DNA of 64,000 nucleotides from Nemertoderma westbladi (GCA_032718475.1 JAUCBJ010001930.1:62001-126000); one strand, 5' to 3'; shown: positions 1 through 10,990, counted from the first letter of the stretch. Made by a program: numbers and translations. Notes: generated from the sequence alone by a model not told the origin.

Positions 1-150
1 CTATAACTACCAATGCCCTAGTAGCATACGGTAGGTTTAACTATAAGTACAGCAGTATCGCTTACCGGTACTGAGTAACACGTAAACTCATAAGTTAAAA
101 GATAATCTACCGGTACTCGCTGATAAGCTAATTCAAAATTCCCTCTCACA
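1..150 (-). repeat. Ty1/copia 3' LTR, cut by the window edge
   Basis: This stretch matches positions 7940-8089 with three substitutions by eye, so it is the second LTR of the same minus-strand element. Only its last 150 bases are in the window; the rest and the flanking target duplication lie before position 1. The LTR boundary (TGTGAG on the minus strand) falls at position 150 next to a purine tract, as expected for a 3' LTR. Confidence 0.9.
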
Positions 151-163
151 AATTCCCCCCTAC
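151..163 (-). other. Polypurine tract of the copia element
   Basis: On the minus strand the bases directly upstream of the 3' LTR read AGTAGGGGGGAATT, a purine-rich run. In LTR retrotransposons this tract primes plus-strand DNA synthesis. Its position against the LTR boundary supports both the orientation and the boundary. Confidence 0.7.
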
Positions 164-416
164 TTAAAACTTTGAATAAAGTGAACAAAAATTACTTTAC
201 TTACAGTAAGTCAATGCAATAATCCGCTAAAGATAATAGTTCTTGGCGATAATCGCAACATTTCCTAAAAAAAATTACTGTATCAAACAAATATATAACA
301 CCAAAAAAAAACTAAAAATACCATCAATATCATAGTTAGAATAGTAATTTAAATCATTGAATAGTAAATCAAAATTGCAAAAGCAATACAGTACAAAAGT
401 TCTGTAATTAACCCAA

Positions 417-2604
417 TTACATCGAAACAATAAAATCGTCTTTGGTAACTTTACGCGGGTTCTTTTTCGTCAATACATCGGCCAAATTCTTCTCTGAAGC
501 AATTAATTTCAGTTTCCAATCATTCCTTATGATCCCTTCACAGATATACGAGAAATCTATCAACAGGCGTTTTTCCAATGGTGTTCCTCGTTTACCGGAA
601 ACAGCGTCAAACAAAGATTTATTATCAGTGTACGCTTCTATCGCAGTAAAATAACCAGTTATTCATTCAATGATGTTCCGAACAAAACAGGCAGCGTCTA
701 GACCATCGACCAAAGCAATTGTTTCGGCTGATAAAGCGCTCTTAGCAACTCGTCGTGTCTTAACGGATCTCCACGAAATTAATGAACTACCCCAATAAAT
801 AATATACCCACACCAACTGGGTAAATCAAACGAGGCATCACAATAAACGGTTAGCTTGTTAGATTCCACCTTGGTATAATGTAAACCAACATTCGCTGTG
901 TGCTGTAAATAACGTATTAATTTGTTAATCGTATTCTTCGTAACATCTGTCATTTCTTGGTTATTTAACATGGAAAGTGAACCAACATGAAATGATATGT
1001 CTGGCCTCGAAGTTCCAGCCACCCATAAAAGTTTGCCGACAATTTTCCGATTAATATTTGGTTTATATTGATTATCCACTTCATCAACTGAAAGCTCTAT
1101 TAAATTTGAAACAAATTGAGATTGATTAATTTCAATCAAACCATTTTCTGAACGACGAATCTGCATACCAAGAAAATTGCTCCACTCTGAGGACAATATT
1201 TTCTTATATCCAATGGTCAATCGATGTAAAACTTTGTTTAATACGACTCCAAATTCTACAGATCCTATAGAAATGATGTCATCTACATGGACTGCCATAC
1301 AACCAATTATTTCTCTCCGTCGGCTCTGTCCGAGGGACAAGATTTTCCATTAAGAATACTTAGCTCTTCGTACAATCGATTGTACCATTGACGTGAGGCA
1401 TCAGTTAAACCGTACGCATCGTTTTAGTTTCCAATCATAGCCTGGTCTCGCATAATCACGCAGTGGTATAACAAAAACATCTCTAGAGATATTAGACCCT
1501 TGAAGGAATGCAGTCTTAATATCAATAAATGTGATATCCCAGTTGTTCGTTAGAGCCAAAACTAGCAGCAAACGTATAGATTACGCATAGAAACGATAGA
1601 AACGCAAGTTGGAGAATAAGATTCTGGATTATCCAAATCTTCAAACCCTCTAGCTACCAATCTCGCTTTTGGTACTTTTGCGCCATGGGGTGTTTTCTTC
1701 CAAGTCAATACCCATTTGGTAGTCACGGTATTCATGCCTTCCTTAAAAGGTATTTCTTCATAGACATCATTAGCTGCCCATTGACTCAACTCGTCAAGCT
1801 TGGCAGCCTTAAATGGATCGAAGCTGTCATCATCATTAGCATTAGAGTTGAACATAGCCACTTCACACAATTCAACCTCAGATTCCGGATTTTTTGCAGG
1901 ACCTCTCAAGCGATTTCTTAGTGGGTAAGTCTTGGTCTGGCTGTCTTTGACTAATTTTCTAGAACTACAAGATCCGTTTACACCACCATTAACATTCTCA
2001 TTGATTTGAGTTGGACCACTCTCCTTATGAGAAGTATTGGAATGACCCGGATCGAATTCATTATGATGTGTTAACGGTACAGTGTTATCTGTTTGCTCTT
2101 TGTATGGTAAATTAAGTGGTGCGTCTTGAGATGGCGAATCATTATTGGTGGGAGGTTCGGAATCGGGAAGGTCATTCTCATCAATATTGTTGAGGTTTGA
2201 ATTTCCTTTATTGATAATTGGTCTTTCAAAATCCTTGTGACAACGGAAAAATATTTCTCCCTGTTTAATCATGTATTCACAGCCTTGACGAGAAACAACT
2301 ACGCCAGGACCACACCATTTCTTGAAACGATTGCTGAAATAGTAGACTTGATCTCCACTAGCACAGTGTATTATTGATGGTCGGATATTTTGTGCCAAAG
2401 CTCGCCGAACGCGTGAACTAGCCTCAACTGTGGCATATTCCTTACGAACTTTATTTAACAGCTCGAGGTGTCCTTCAACAGACAATGCTGATTCACAAGC
2501 TTGATCCAACGCAGTAAGCTTATCGGTTAACATACTATTCAGATATGGACCTCTACCAAACACAATATGGTGAGGTGAGTATCCAGTAAGCAACCGAGGG
2601 TGGA
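417..2604 (-). pseudogene. Copia pol, 3' part: integrase C-terminus, reverse transcriptase, RNase H (broken)
   Basis: Read on the minus strand, the open frame from about 2604 to 1562 begins with the end of integrase (LTGYSPHHIVFGRG), passes through a polar linker, and enters reverse transcriptase (TTKWVLTWKK, KARLVARGFED). A frameshift near 1562 moves the RT palm to another frame (DIKTAFLQGS, then DASRQWYNRLYEEL), and a second shift near 1345 leads to the catalytic VHVDD and then RNase H (YCDASFD, SALSAETIALVDG). A TGA near 660 interrupts the RNase H end, which continues to the copia-typical LADVLTKKN at 417-614. These features are diagnostic of Ty1/copia. Two frameshifts and a stop make this copy inactive. 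The order IN before RT excludes Ty3/gypsy. Confidence 0.88.
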
Positions 2605-2689
2605 CTCTCTATAGCCGAGGGGCACTTGTATTATAACTAATAATCACGAACCCCATCCTCTTGTAATATACACCTAACTCTGCAGTAGT

Positions 2690-2790
2690 CAGTAGTAGTA
2701 GTAATAGTAGTTAGTAGTGGTAGTAAGTAGAATAAGAGTGAGAAAGAGAGAGAGAAAGAGAGAGAGAGTGAGAAGAAGTAGAGTAGAATA
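2690..2790. repeat. TAG/GTA and GA microsatellite
   Basis: Runs of AGT/TAG triplets are followed by GAGA dinucleotides and short GAAGTAGA units. It is simple-sequence DNA inside the insertion that splits the copia element. Confidence 0.8.
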
Positions 2791-3589
2791 AGATACGGAT
2801 TCATAATTATTTTATCAAACTCATGTACTACTTACTTCAATGTGCCAATTGTAATAATAATTAAACATTACTCTGATTACGCTGGGTTTAGCCCCATAAG
2901 ATATTATACTGACTTATTTTATATTAATATATCCATGCGAGTAAACAAGAAGTAAAGTAAATGTTTATTATTTTAGTTTTAGAAATTGAGTAATATACCC
3001 AAGATAGTGAAATAGATAATATACCAGAAATTGCCATTTTGATCAGATGTATCAAAGGGGCGTCTTTACTATAATACAATTCACTTTGTTATACAATGTA
3101 AATATACTAAATCTATTTATAAATATATTATGAGCCCTACATTGTATATTTCTCCTACAGGTAGACAATGTAGTATGTTAAAACTTGATATAATTTGGTA
3201 TAATGTATAACATATTACAAATAAGACTGAGGCAGCTAAACTATATTGCAAAGAAATCAAATATCCTAAAGTAATATACTAGACCCTCCCTCCACCCTAT
3301 AAATAGTGTTCACCACCTACCCCACCCACCGCCCTTATTACTTCATTATAATGAAAGATAGTACTGGCGCTCCGGTCACTCCGTTCCCTCCGCTGGGGGG
3401 GTTAAGTAGTAGGTTCTGACACTATGCAAAATCCGAGCACAGAGTTAGAAGCGCATTGGATAGGCGAACATTTCTTGCAGTGAAAGTATTTCCATATCTG
3501 TTATAGTTTTCGAGATAGTCAGACATGAGTAGCAAAAATTTGAATTTTTTTCGGTAAAGTCTGATTTCACCGGTACCTATCATCCGAAA

Positions 3590-4990
3590 TATGGATTGTG
3601 ATATATCGTTGGATGCGGGTCCACTAATTGTACATTCACATATTTTCAAGGAAAAAATTCGATCAAGGGTTTACGAAATATTTTCGAATTACCGGAAGCA
3701 GACATTGGACGACCATATCTCCGGTACCGGTAGGCCTATTGAGTCGAAATTTTTTTTTAATCTACTTAGAACACTCCAGTGAATGTTTTTTAGTTTGAAA
3801 ATTTTGTCCCAAAATGCTCAGAAGTAATTTCGAAAAAACTGATCATTTCGCGATCATGATCTTTTGACCCCCTAGAATTGAACTTTTTTATGGTCAAATT
3901 TTGGCTACCCCCCCTAATTCGAGGGTGGGGAATCTTTTTGTAATGTTAAGTTTCTTCATACGGTGAACTCACAGGACTTGGTCTTCGAAATAAAACCGAA
4001 AACATGATCTTTCATGATCATGGCCTGATCAAATCGCTTTTTAAAAATTTCGAAATGATTAAAAGTTGCCCCCTCTTAATAGAAGTCGATTAGTAAAAAA
4101 AAAATCGGGGGTCTCAAACAAAGTTTTCGAGAAAATCGGGAAAAACCGAAAAACACGATCTTTTATGATCAGGTATCAGATCTCGAGAACGGGTTGTCCG
4201 ATCGAGCCAATTTTTTTTTTAATCAACTCAGAATAGACCATTGAACATTTCTTACAATGAATGTTTATTAGAAAAATGCTTAGATTCGATTTTAAATATA
4301 CTGATCTTTTCGCGATCATGATCTTGAGTTTTGACCCCCTAGACGTGAACTTTTTTATGCCCAAATTTTGGCTACCCCCCATAATTCGAGGGTGAGGAAT
4401 CTTTTTGTAATGTTAAGTTTTTCCATACGGTGAACTCACAGGACTTGGTCTTCGAAATAAAACCGAAAACACGATCTTTTCTGATCACGGCCTGATCAAA
4501 TCGCTTTTTGAAAATTTCGAAATGCACAAACGTTACCCCTTCACCATAGGAGTCGATTCGTAAAAAAAAATCGGGGGTCTCAAACAAAGTTTTCGAGAAA
4601 ATTCGAAAAAACCGAAAAATATGATCTTTAATGATCAGGTATCAGATCTCGAGAACCGGTTGTCCGATCGAGCCAATTTTTTTTTTAATCGACTCAGGGC
4701 GGTGTTCTGAACGTTTCCTACAGTAATTGTTTATATCCAAAATGCTTAGTTACGATTTTACGAAGTCCGATCTTGGCGCGATCATGATCTTGCGTTTTGA
4801 TCAGGAAGAATTCACTTTTTTTTAAATCTTTTAACGGGAATCATGACTAATGTGGGGTCGCTGATTCTTTTTGTAATGTTAAGTTTTTCGATTGGAGCAA
4901 GCCTTGAGTGTCCGAATCCTGATCAAAACTGATCTTTGCTGATCATGGTCAAGATCATGATCTGATCGCTCCAAAAAAAGTTTTTTTGAA
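3590..4990. repeat. GATC-rich tandem repeat, unit about 467 bp, roughly three copies
   Basis: Equivalent landmarks recur at a near-constant distance: GGACTTGGTCTTCGAAAT at 3973 and 4441, CAGGTATCAGATCTCGAGAA near 4170 and 4636, and CGCGATCATGATCTT near 3848, 4310 and 4777. Copies are diverged, with the outer ones partial. From 3841 to 4980 I count about 30 GATC tetramers where about 4 to 5 would be expected by chance, many as GATCATGATC. No coding potential is evident. It looks like a short satellite array or the internal repeats of a non-autonomous element. Confidence 0.75.
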
Positions 4991-5440
4991 TGTAAACCCT
5001 ATGCTGCCTATCGATTGGCGCCGGTCCCAAGTCCGTAGCATTAGCGGTTCTGGAGATTCCTGCATAGCAACGCGTTTGCTAGGGAAGCGGACTTTTTGAC
5101 TCAAATTGGTCCTAGGCGGAGAACCGTAGACTTTTTTAACACATTATGTATGGCGAAAAGTCTTCTGGATAGATTTTGGGGGGGGGTCTAGGAACATCCT
5201 ATTGTTCGTTTTCGCTTAGTTGCTGAGATCCTCTCGTCCCACAAATTCCAGGATTCTATAAAGGCATTCTGCTGGACTAGTTCCGTGGCCGGAATAGTGT
5301 TCGGTGTTCTGCGAACAGAGAACCTAATCGGTTTAGGGCCCTGACCGTCCAGTCGCATTGGGCCAGGAGTTCTTTGCTAGAGAAATCATCCGAAATAGTT
5401 TATAATTACTTGAATTTGGCTGCTCCAGTTTCACCTTTTT

Positions 5441-7469
5441 AAAAATTTATTTGACAATATAATTATGGCGCTCGACAATGCCATTCGAAAAAGGACAGTA
5501 AGACACTGTTGACTTATTAGATATGTTGAGTTTTTCGCACATTTCATTGAACAGATGGCTAACAAATTCCTTTCCATTATCGGTGAGAATTCCTTTCGGC
5601 TGACCAAATACAGACACCCACATGTCCAGAAAAACGTCGATGATCGTTGTAGTTCATTTGTCTTTCACAGGTGTGGCAATACTATATCGACATAAACAAA
5701 TCTATGATGTGAATTGCCCAGTTACCTGTCTCAGGAATTAAAAATAGGTCTGCAGCTAATACTTCATTGAAAGAATTAGACAAAGGCAATGATACAATTG
5801 GCCTAAATGGTGGTCTACTAATTAGGCTGCATGGCTGACATTGATCGATAACAGCTTGAATTTTTGACTTGGTGGTATCAAGGCCAGATTGAATAATTAA
5901 CTTGTAGAGTGTCTCACATCCAGCATGACCAAATTGACGATGTAGTTTATCCAATTCTTTATCACTCAAAGCTGATGCTGACACTGCCAAATAATTTGTA
6001 GAACTTCCACATCGTTGAGTGTAGAGTACGAGATGACCATTGCGGAAAAAAAGTTTGCATTCAACACCATTTATTTTGATGATCCTTTTGGCAATGTATA
6101 TAACCGCGTCAGGGTTCTCAAGGGTGTTACTCGATAGAAGTAGCGGCAGCGTGCCTGATATAATATCAATAATAATTTTGTACCGGCTATTTGCGATATA
6201 AATTGGCACAATTACAGAAAATAACGCTTGTTGCCATTCACCACCCCCAAATATAAACACGGTGTTTGAGTGTAACTGTTGTAGTTGTGAGATATCTAGT
6301 TTGCTAAAGGTCAAGAAACTGTTCAGCCATTCTTCTCCAGCTACAGTTTTAGTACATCCGGTATCAACAATGAGGTAAGGCACTGAAGGCTCAATAGGAC
6401 TCCTCGGAATATTTGAAGACAGGTAGACATTGTTGTTATCGTGATTATCATCTTCGACAATAGCATTACCATTATCACCATTATCCTGATTACCAGCTAA
6501 ATCATGTATGTGCGGGCAGAAATTGATTGAACAATAAACAGAATCACAAAAGTTGCATCGAAACGCTTTATACTTATCAGGGCATGAATTGGCAAGGTGT
6601 AAAATAGAATTGCAAATATGGCAGCGAGGATTATTTTTGTGCGGACATTTATCAGCCCAGTGTTTTTGAGACAAACAAATTCGGCATGGATTAGATGAAC
6701 TTGGACCTGAAGACAAAGTTTTATTACCAAAACTTTTATTACCATGACTAAATCGGTTGCATGCTCTAAGTTGTGCTGAATATAGAGCCATACCAGAACC
6801 ATCATCATCATGAATTGCAGACGCTTCATTGCGTTTACCGAAGAAACTAGGCTCGACCTTAATTGCATCTTTATAACTATCTTCTTCACACAAGGTAGAA
6901 CTTGAAAACTTAGAAAACATACGTAAGACATTACTACGTACATCCTCTGATTTCAGGGTAGAAGTTGCTAGAAGAAGGCGTCGTTCATACTCTGATATAT
7001 TACAGCTATCAAACAATTGTGCGGCAACAACTGGATCGCTTAAAGTCATTTGATGCATTTTCATTTTATTTAGTACTCTGTCAAAATCGGCAACAAAGCT
7101 TTTCATCCTTTGTGACTCCTTTCTTTTTAGCTTTTTAAATTTCGTAAAGCATTCAAAAGCGGATTCTTCTTGTCCTTGCTTGAAAATATCATCAAGAATC
7201 TTCAATAATCTCTCTAAACCGTCATCCTTTTCTAGGTCATCTAAGTCAATGTCTAGAGCCCTTTCTTTAGCTTTGGCTTGCAATCGTCGGATAATTGCTA
7301 AAGCTCGTTTTCTTTTTCCTAGGTCAGTTATCCTATTCCATACATCAATTTCCTTTCTCCATAATTCAAAATTTGTCGAATTTGGATCGAAAATGGGTGG
7401 ATCTCGAATAGATGAGAACCGAGTATCTGGTCCAGCAGCAGCTAATTCGTCCATATCGCTATCATTCAT
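5441..7469 (-). pseudogene. Copia gag, protease and integrase N-terminal half (broken)
   Basis: One minus-strand frame of 595 codons starts at an ATG at 7469 and ends at 5682. It holds an N-terminal gag region, two CCHC knuckles of the form CX2CX4HX4C (around residues 262-275 and 281-294), an aspartic protease site DTGCTK near residue 368, and the integrase HHCC zinc domain (LHRQFGHAG with CQPC). The integrase core begins with AADLF. A one-base frameshift near 5680 and a stop follow, but the core continues out of frame with ILTDNGKEF and GIVERHN, the second and third DDE positions, to a stop near 5441. gag and pol share one frame, as in many copia elements. The copy is inactive. Confidence 0.9.
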
Positions 7470-7724
7470 GATTTTTAGTAAGATGAAAGATGCAATTACT
7501 TAGATCTGGTATGTCTGTAGGCCTATATCTTACACGTTGTGGGCGTTCTGTACCGGGTACCGGTAAGTAAGGACTGACACGACAGATCCGAATTAGTTAG
7601 TTGGTAGTCTGGTGGTAGGCTACTGGTGACTGTCTGACGGACTACCGGCTGACCGGTAGTAAGTTGTTTGCTATGCTAGTCTCTGAATCTGAATGTACGC
7701 TGTAAATCTAGAAAGAGGCAACCA

Positions 7725-7737
7725 CGCTCTGCTACCA
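7725..7737 (-). other. Primer binding site, initiator-Met tRNA
   Basis: On the minus strand the bases immediately after the 5' LTR read TGGTAGCAGAGCG. TGGTAGCAGAG is complementary to the 3' end of eukaryotic initiator methionine tRNA (CTCTGCTACCA), the classical primer of Ty1/copia elements. Confidence 0.85.
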
Positions 7738-8089
7738 TGTTAGTTGATTCAGAATAGATTCTTATAACAAAGAATAGGCTTGAATATAAAACTATATATT
7801 GAGCGATATTGATAAATCCCATTGTAATAACTATTGACGAATATATAATAAACAATTAATAGCCAAACACCAATGAACACAACTTTCGAAACCAAGGCGT
7901 CACGCACAAGTCAACGTTAGTTGGGCAAATGATAAAAGACTATAACTACCGATGCCCTAGTAGCATACCGTAGGTTTAACTATAAGTACAGCAGTATCGC
8001 TTACCGGTACTGAGTAACACGTAAACTCATAAGTCAAAAGATAATCTACCGGTACTCGCTGATAAGCTAATTCAAAATTCCCTCTCACA
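7738..8089 (-). repeat. Ty1/copia 5' LTR, complete, 352 bp
   Basis: The LTR begins TGTGAGAGGG and ends AACTAACA on the minus strand, giving TG...CA termini. The primer site abuts one end at 7737. Its other end matches the partial LTR at 1-150 with about three mismatches. GGAAT at 8090-8094 is the candidate target duplication, but its partner lies outside the window. Low divergence between LTRs contrasts with the frameshifts inside the element. Confidence 0.9.
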
Positions 8090-8245
8090 GGAATCGCGTA
8101 ATTTTTCTTGAAATTAATATCTCATATCTCTCCAAACCACGTACGCGTTTCGACCTTGCTGGGTCTCATCAGCAGCGTGGTGTCGGATTCGAACCTGAGA
8201 CCTCGAGGTGGAAGCCGAGACTACAACCGCTAGGCCACAGGTTCT
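8090..8245 (-). mobile_element. tRNA-derived SINE
   Basis: Read on the minus strand, the element starts with a tRNA-like head: an A-box-like TGGCCTAGCGG near 8235 and a B-box GGTTCGAATCC near 8187-8197, the internal RNA polymerase III promoter elements. Terminal GTGG and CCAC blocks resemble a tRNA acceptor stem. After the head comes a conserved-looking central domain with a hammerhead-like core (8148-8172) and an AT-rich tail ending at 8090. The copia element is inserted exactly at the tail end. A second copy of the last 67 bases lies at 8504-8570, which supports it being a dispersed repeat. It is not a functional tRNA gene, since the anticodon arm does not fold convincingly. Confidence 0.7.
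8148..8172 (-). ncRNA. Hammerhead-ribozyme-like core within the SINE
   Basis: The minus strand reads CTGATGA, then GACC-CAGCAA-GGTC (a perfect 4-bp stem II), then GAAA: the invariant hammerhead core in the right order. After GAAA comes CGCGTA, giving a possible A-U/C-G stem III and a GUA cleavage triplet. ACGCGT is self-complementary, as in the dimer-forming hammerheads of Penelope-like elements. The next CGTGG can pair with CCACG upstream as stem I, but an extra CTG separates CCACG from CTGATGA, which might block activity. Sequence alone cannot show cleavage. Confidence 0.45.
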
Positions 8246-8503
8246 TGAGATATGGAGTATTAATTTCAAAGCCAGCTGCCATTTCATTAGCCCCTGATTT
8301 TTTATTATTGATAGTAACAACGTGTTGGGAAGCTGTATTTATCGAGATATTGGTTATTATACATTTATTATAGGAAGGGATCTAGGGGTATTAACCTCGA
8401 ATGATAAGTTTATTTTACCGAAAATATATTATATTTTATTGGCGCAATTGTAGGACTAATCCCATCACATGCGTACTTTTTAACCGGGTAGTGTACAAAT
8501 TTA

Positions 8504-8570
8504 GGAATCGCGTAATTTTTCTTGAAATTAATATCTCGTATCTCTCCAAACCACGTACGCGTTTCGACCT
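8504..8570 (-). repeat. Truncated second copy of the SINE tail
   Basis: This matches 8090-8156 almost exactly and stops in the middle of the putative hammerhead stem II, before CTGATGA. A weaker inverted copy of the tail (GAGATATGGAGTATTAATTTC) lies at about 8247-8268. The segment between the copies (8270-8503) is AT-rich with no recognisable gene. Confidence 0.75.
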
Positions 8571-9334
8571 AACAGTTCAGTTAGATAGTTAAAAGTAAGT
8601 AACAGTAAAGGTAATAGGTAAAGTAATAAAGGTAAAGTAATAGTTAAAAACATACGTATTTTAAAATGTGAGTCAATAAATAAAGTACAATAGATAAGAA
8701 ATATTCCATTAAAGGGGCATTGCTAATAATTATGAGACAGACTGGATGTCATATGGAATGAGATAAAATAGATGCGTATTAAATTTAAATTTAGATGAAA
8801 TATATGCGTATTAATTTTAAATTTAGAGGAAATGCGTATTAAAAGGACCAGAGTGGATGTGAAGTGAAATAAAATATGTATTAATAAACGTCGTTATCTA
8901 AGGGTATAAATCATCTATCATCGAGATGAGAGTTATTGTCTCCACAGATCTTTAAGACATAGCTGCAACACATTGTCCAGCTACAACAATTATCAATTGA
9001 GTAATGTTTAAAATTAATGAAGTATCTCCAAAATATATCGATCCGACGAGATTTAAGCCCTAAATGGTTCGTGAAATTGATTCGCTTTAGTAGTATATTA
9101 GCAATGTGGTACTCGGTACCAAAAGTATTGTTCTGACTTGCATTTTTTCGGCCGCAAAACATAATGTGGCAGAGCACCACATGCATAATGTTTATTTTAT
9201 TTTGAAATAAATTAAATAGCCATTTCATGAAAGATATTTTATTAAGTGTTTGTATGTTATTGTGAAATAATTATAATTTTAATGAATAATTATTATCATA
9301 TCAAACAAGTTGGCCTTTTCATTCGGTTACAGTC
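8571..9334. other. AT-rich intergenic DNA
   Basis: It contains GTAA/AAGTAATA repeats (8590-8650) and three imperfect copies of a unit around ATGCGTATTAA with AAATTTAAATTTAGA (8770-8850). No reading frame here resembles a known protein. Confidence 0.6.
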
Positions 9335-9425
9335 ATGGGCCGAAACGCCCGGGCCGAATCGTCCGGGCCGAAATGTCCGGGCCGAAACGTCCTGGACCGA
9401 AACGTCCTAGGCCGAAACGTCTGTA
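9335..9425 (+). repeat. Six-copy GGGCCGAAACGTCC tandem repeat
   Basis: A 14-15 bp unit, consensus GGGCCGAAACGTCC, is repeated about six times with a few substitutions, ending at a normal AT-rich boundary. It is far more GC-rich than its surroundings. Such CCGAAACG units are often subterminal repeats of DNA transposons, but no matching inverted end was found nearby. Confidence 0.8.
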
Positions 9426-9599
9426 TACCAGGATTCCCTATAACACTTCGAATGGATCTGAGTCACCATCAGCAGTAAACACAAATGAGGTGGAACCATT
9501 TTACAGTGAACTGATAGCTGCAGTAATTTCCTCAGGAATACTATATTCTGCCAGTATGCTGAACATACGTGGTCGGGAGAGTGAGTTGAAGGCTAAGGT

Positions 9600-9622
9600 G
9601 GGGGGGGGGGGGGGGGGGGGGT
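9600..9622 (+). repeat. Poly-G tract
   Basis: An uninterrupted run of more than 20 G follows AAGGTG. It is one of many long G or C runs in the window and could be an assembly-sensitive site. Confidence 0.9.
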
Positions 9623-10501
9623 GACGGTATACCCCCTTATGGAGCTTTTTCTAGATGGCTATAATTTGTGTTCGCGGGTAGTTTTGTATATTTTATACCT
9701 TTAGGGTGATCAACATATAGCCAAAGATTGGGTTCAAATAAAAAATGTTAAAATTTGCCTCGCCCTCTAGCGGCCACCAGCGAAATTATTAATTTCACTA
9801 AAAACACTACAATTTTTTTCTCCCAATTTTGGGAGAAAATTTACGAAATGTGGTTTTTCTGAATCAGCATCATCGGCTCCACAAAACTTATCAGTTACAT
9901 TTTTTTGGATCTTTATTTTTTTTTTAATATTATTAACTAATATTAATTATTATTTATTATACAGCATATTAACAAATTTCAAGAAATGAATATGGCACAA
10001 TTCAAAATTATAATTTTTGATTAAAAGCCGAAAACAAATGAAACAAAAAAAAATTTTGACAATTGGTTAAGAATTGGCTGAGTAGTAGTATTTTAAATGT
10101 GAAAAATACAATTCAAAGATAAATGCATTTTAAGTTTAAGAACAATACATATCAAATTTTCCGGCTATTTTCATGTAAATGATATCTCCTTTTCTTTTCC
10201 CATTGGTTATCTATCTCCTACCCATTTTGTGATTTCCCAATGGATTTCATGAATCATGGTTCAAATAAACCCCAACCCACTTTTAAAAACCTGTTGAATT
10301 TTTAGACCGCGTGCCCAAAAACCCTGCGCGCAGCCCGTAAACAAATTTCATTTTGGTGTTTAGATTTGATGGCATACCATTTCGCCATTTCTTAATAAGT
10401 AGTCATGGTATAATGACACAACCTTCAACAAAATTTCAAAGTTATATAACCATATATTTTACAAAACCATATATTTTTTGAATAAGCCTTTACACAGAAC
10501 A
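9623..10501. other. AT-rich intergenic DNA
   Basis: No convincing gene or repeat was seen apart from homopolymer A/T runs. Confidence 0.5.
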
Positions 10502-10990
10502 TTAACCCTATCCATACCGGGGTACTTTAGACGCTCAAACTACCGGGGGGGGGGGGACTTTTGGGGACGTAAAGTTTGGAAGCATATAACTTTGTATGGT
10601 GTAATGATATTACTTTAAAGTAAAAAGTTTTAGATACAAAATTTATTCCTCTATCCAAATATGCCACACACTAATGCTGAAATATAATATTTATATACTA
10701 TAATTATGTTTAAATTGATTTTAAATTTATATTAAATTGATTGAATTTTAAATTTCCCGCCTAAAATAGTTCAGCAATAATATGACAGTTTCAGAGACAG
10801 GTCAGTTTACGAGTCATTTTCATGGTCATAAATAATAATATGAAAATTAATTTTTGTTTTAAGATAAAGAATAATAAATTTTAGGAAAAGTAACGGAATT
10901 TCACTTGCAATAAATGTGGTTTGGCTTTGAACCAAGCAATCAAATAAAGTGCGTCTCCAAAAGTCCCCCCCCCGGTATGGATAGGGTTAA
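10502..10990. mobile_element. piggyBac-type MITE, 489 bp
   Basis: The segment starts TTAACCCTATCCATACCGGG at 10502 and ends with its reverse complement at 10990; both ends carry the TTAA that piggyBac transposases target and duplicate, followed by CCCT, as typical of that superfamily. The left end holds a second internal copy of the terminal motif (ACCGGGGGG...ACTTTTGG, 10541-10565) that matches the right end better than the outermost copy does. There is no transposase frame, so it is non-autonomous. The flanking sequence (CACAGAACA / GCTTTGCGCAGCACG) would be contiguous before insertion. Confidence 0.8.

Larger units (their letters stand above)
2605..5365. mobile_element. Foreign insertion inside the copia integrase, family not recognised
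   Basis: Integrase coding stops near 5365 and resumes near 2604, so about 2.7 kb has been inserted or exchanged within it. No long reading frame, terminal repeat or clear target duplication was found by eye, so edges are good to roughly 30 bp. It contains a TAG/GA microsatellite, an AT-rich stretch with a TATA-like CTATAAATAG near 3300, and the GATC-rich tandem repeat at 3590-4990. It could be a non-autonomous transposon or a piece of satellite DNA. Confidence 0.55.

Noticed and set aside
8165-8243. A functional tRNA gene on the minus strand
   Set aside because: A- and B-box are present but the cloverleaf is imperfect and the head is fused to a dispersed tail, so a SINE is the better reading.
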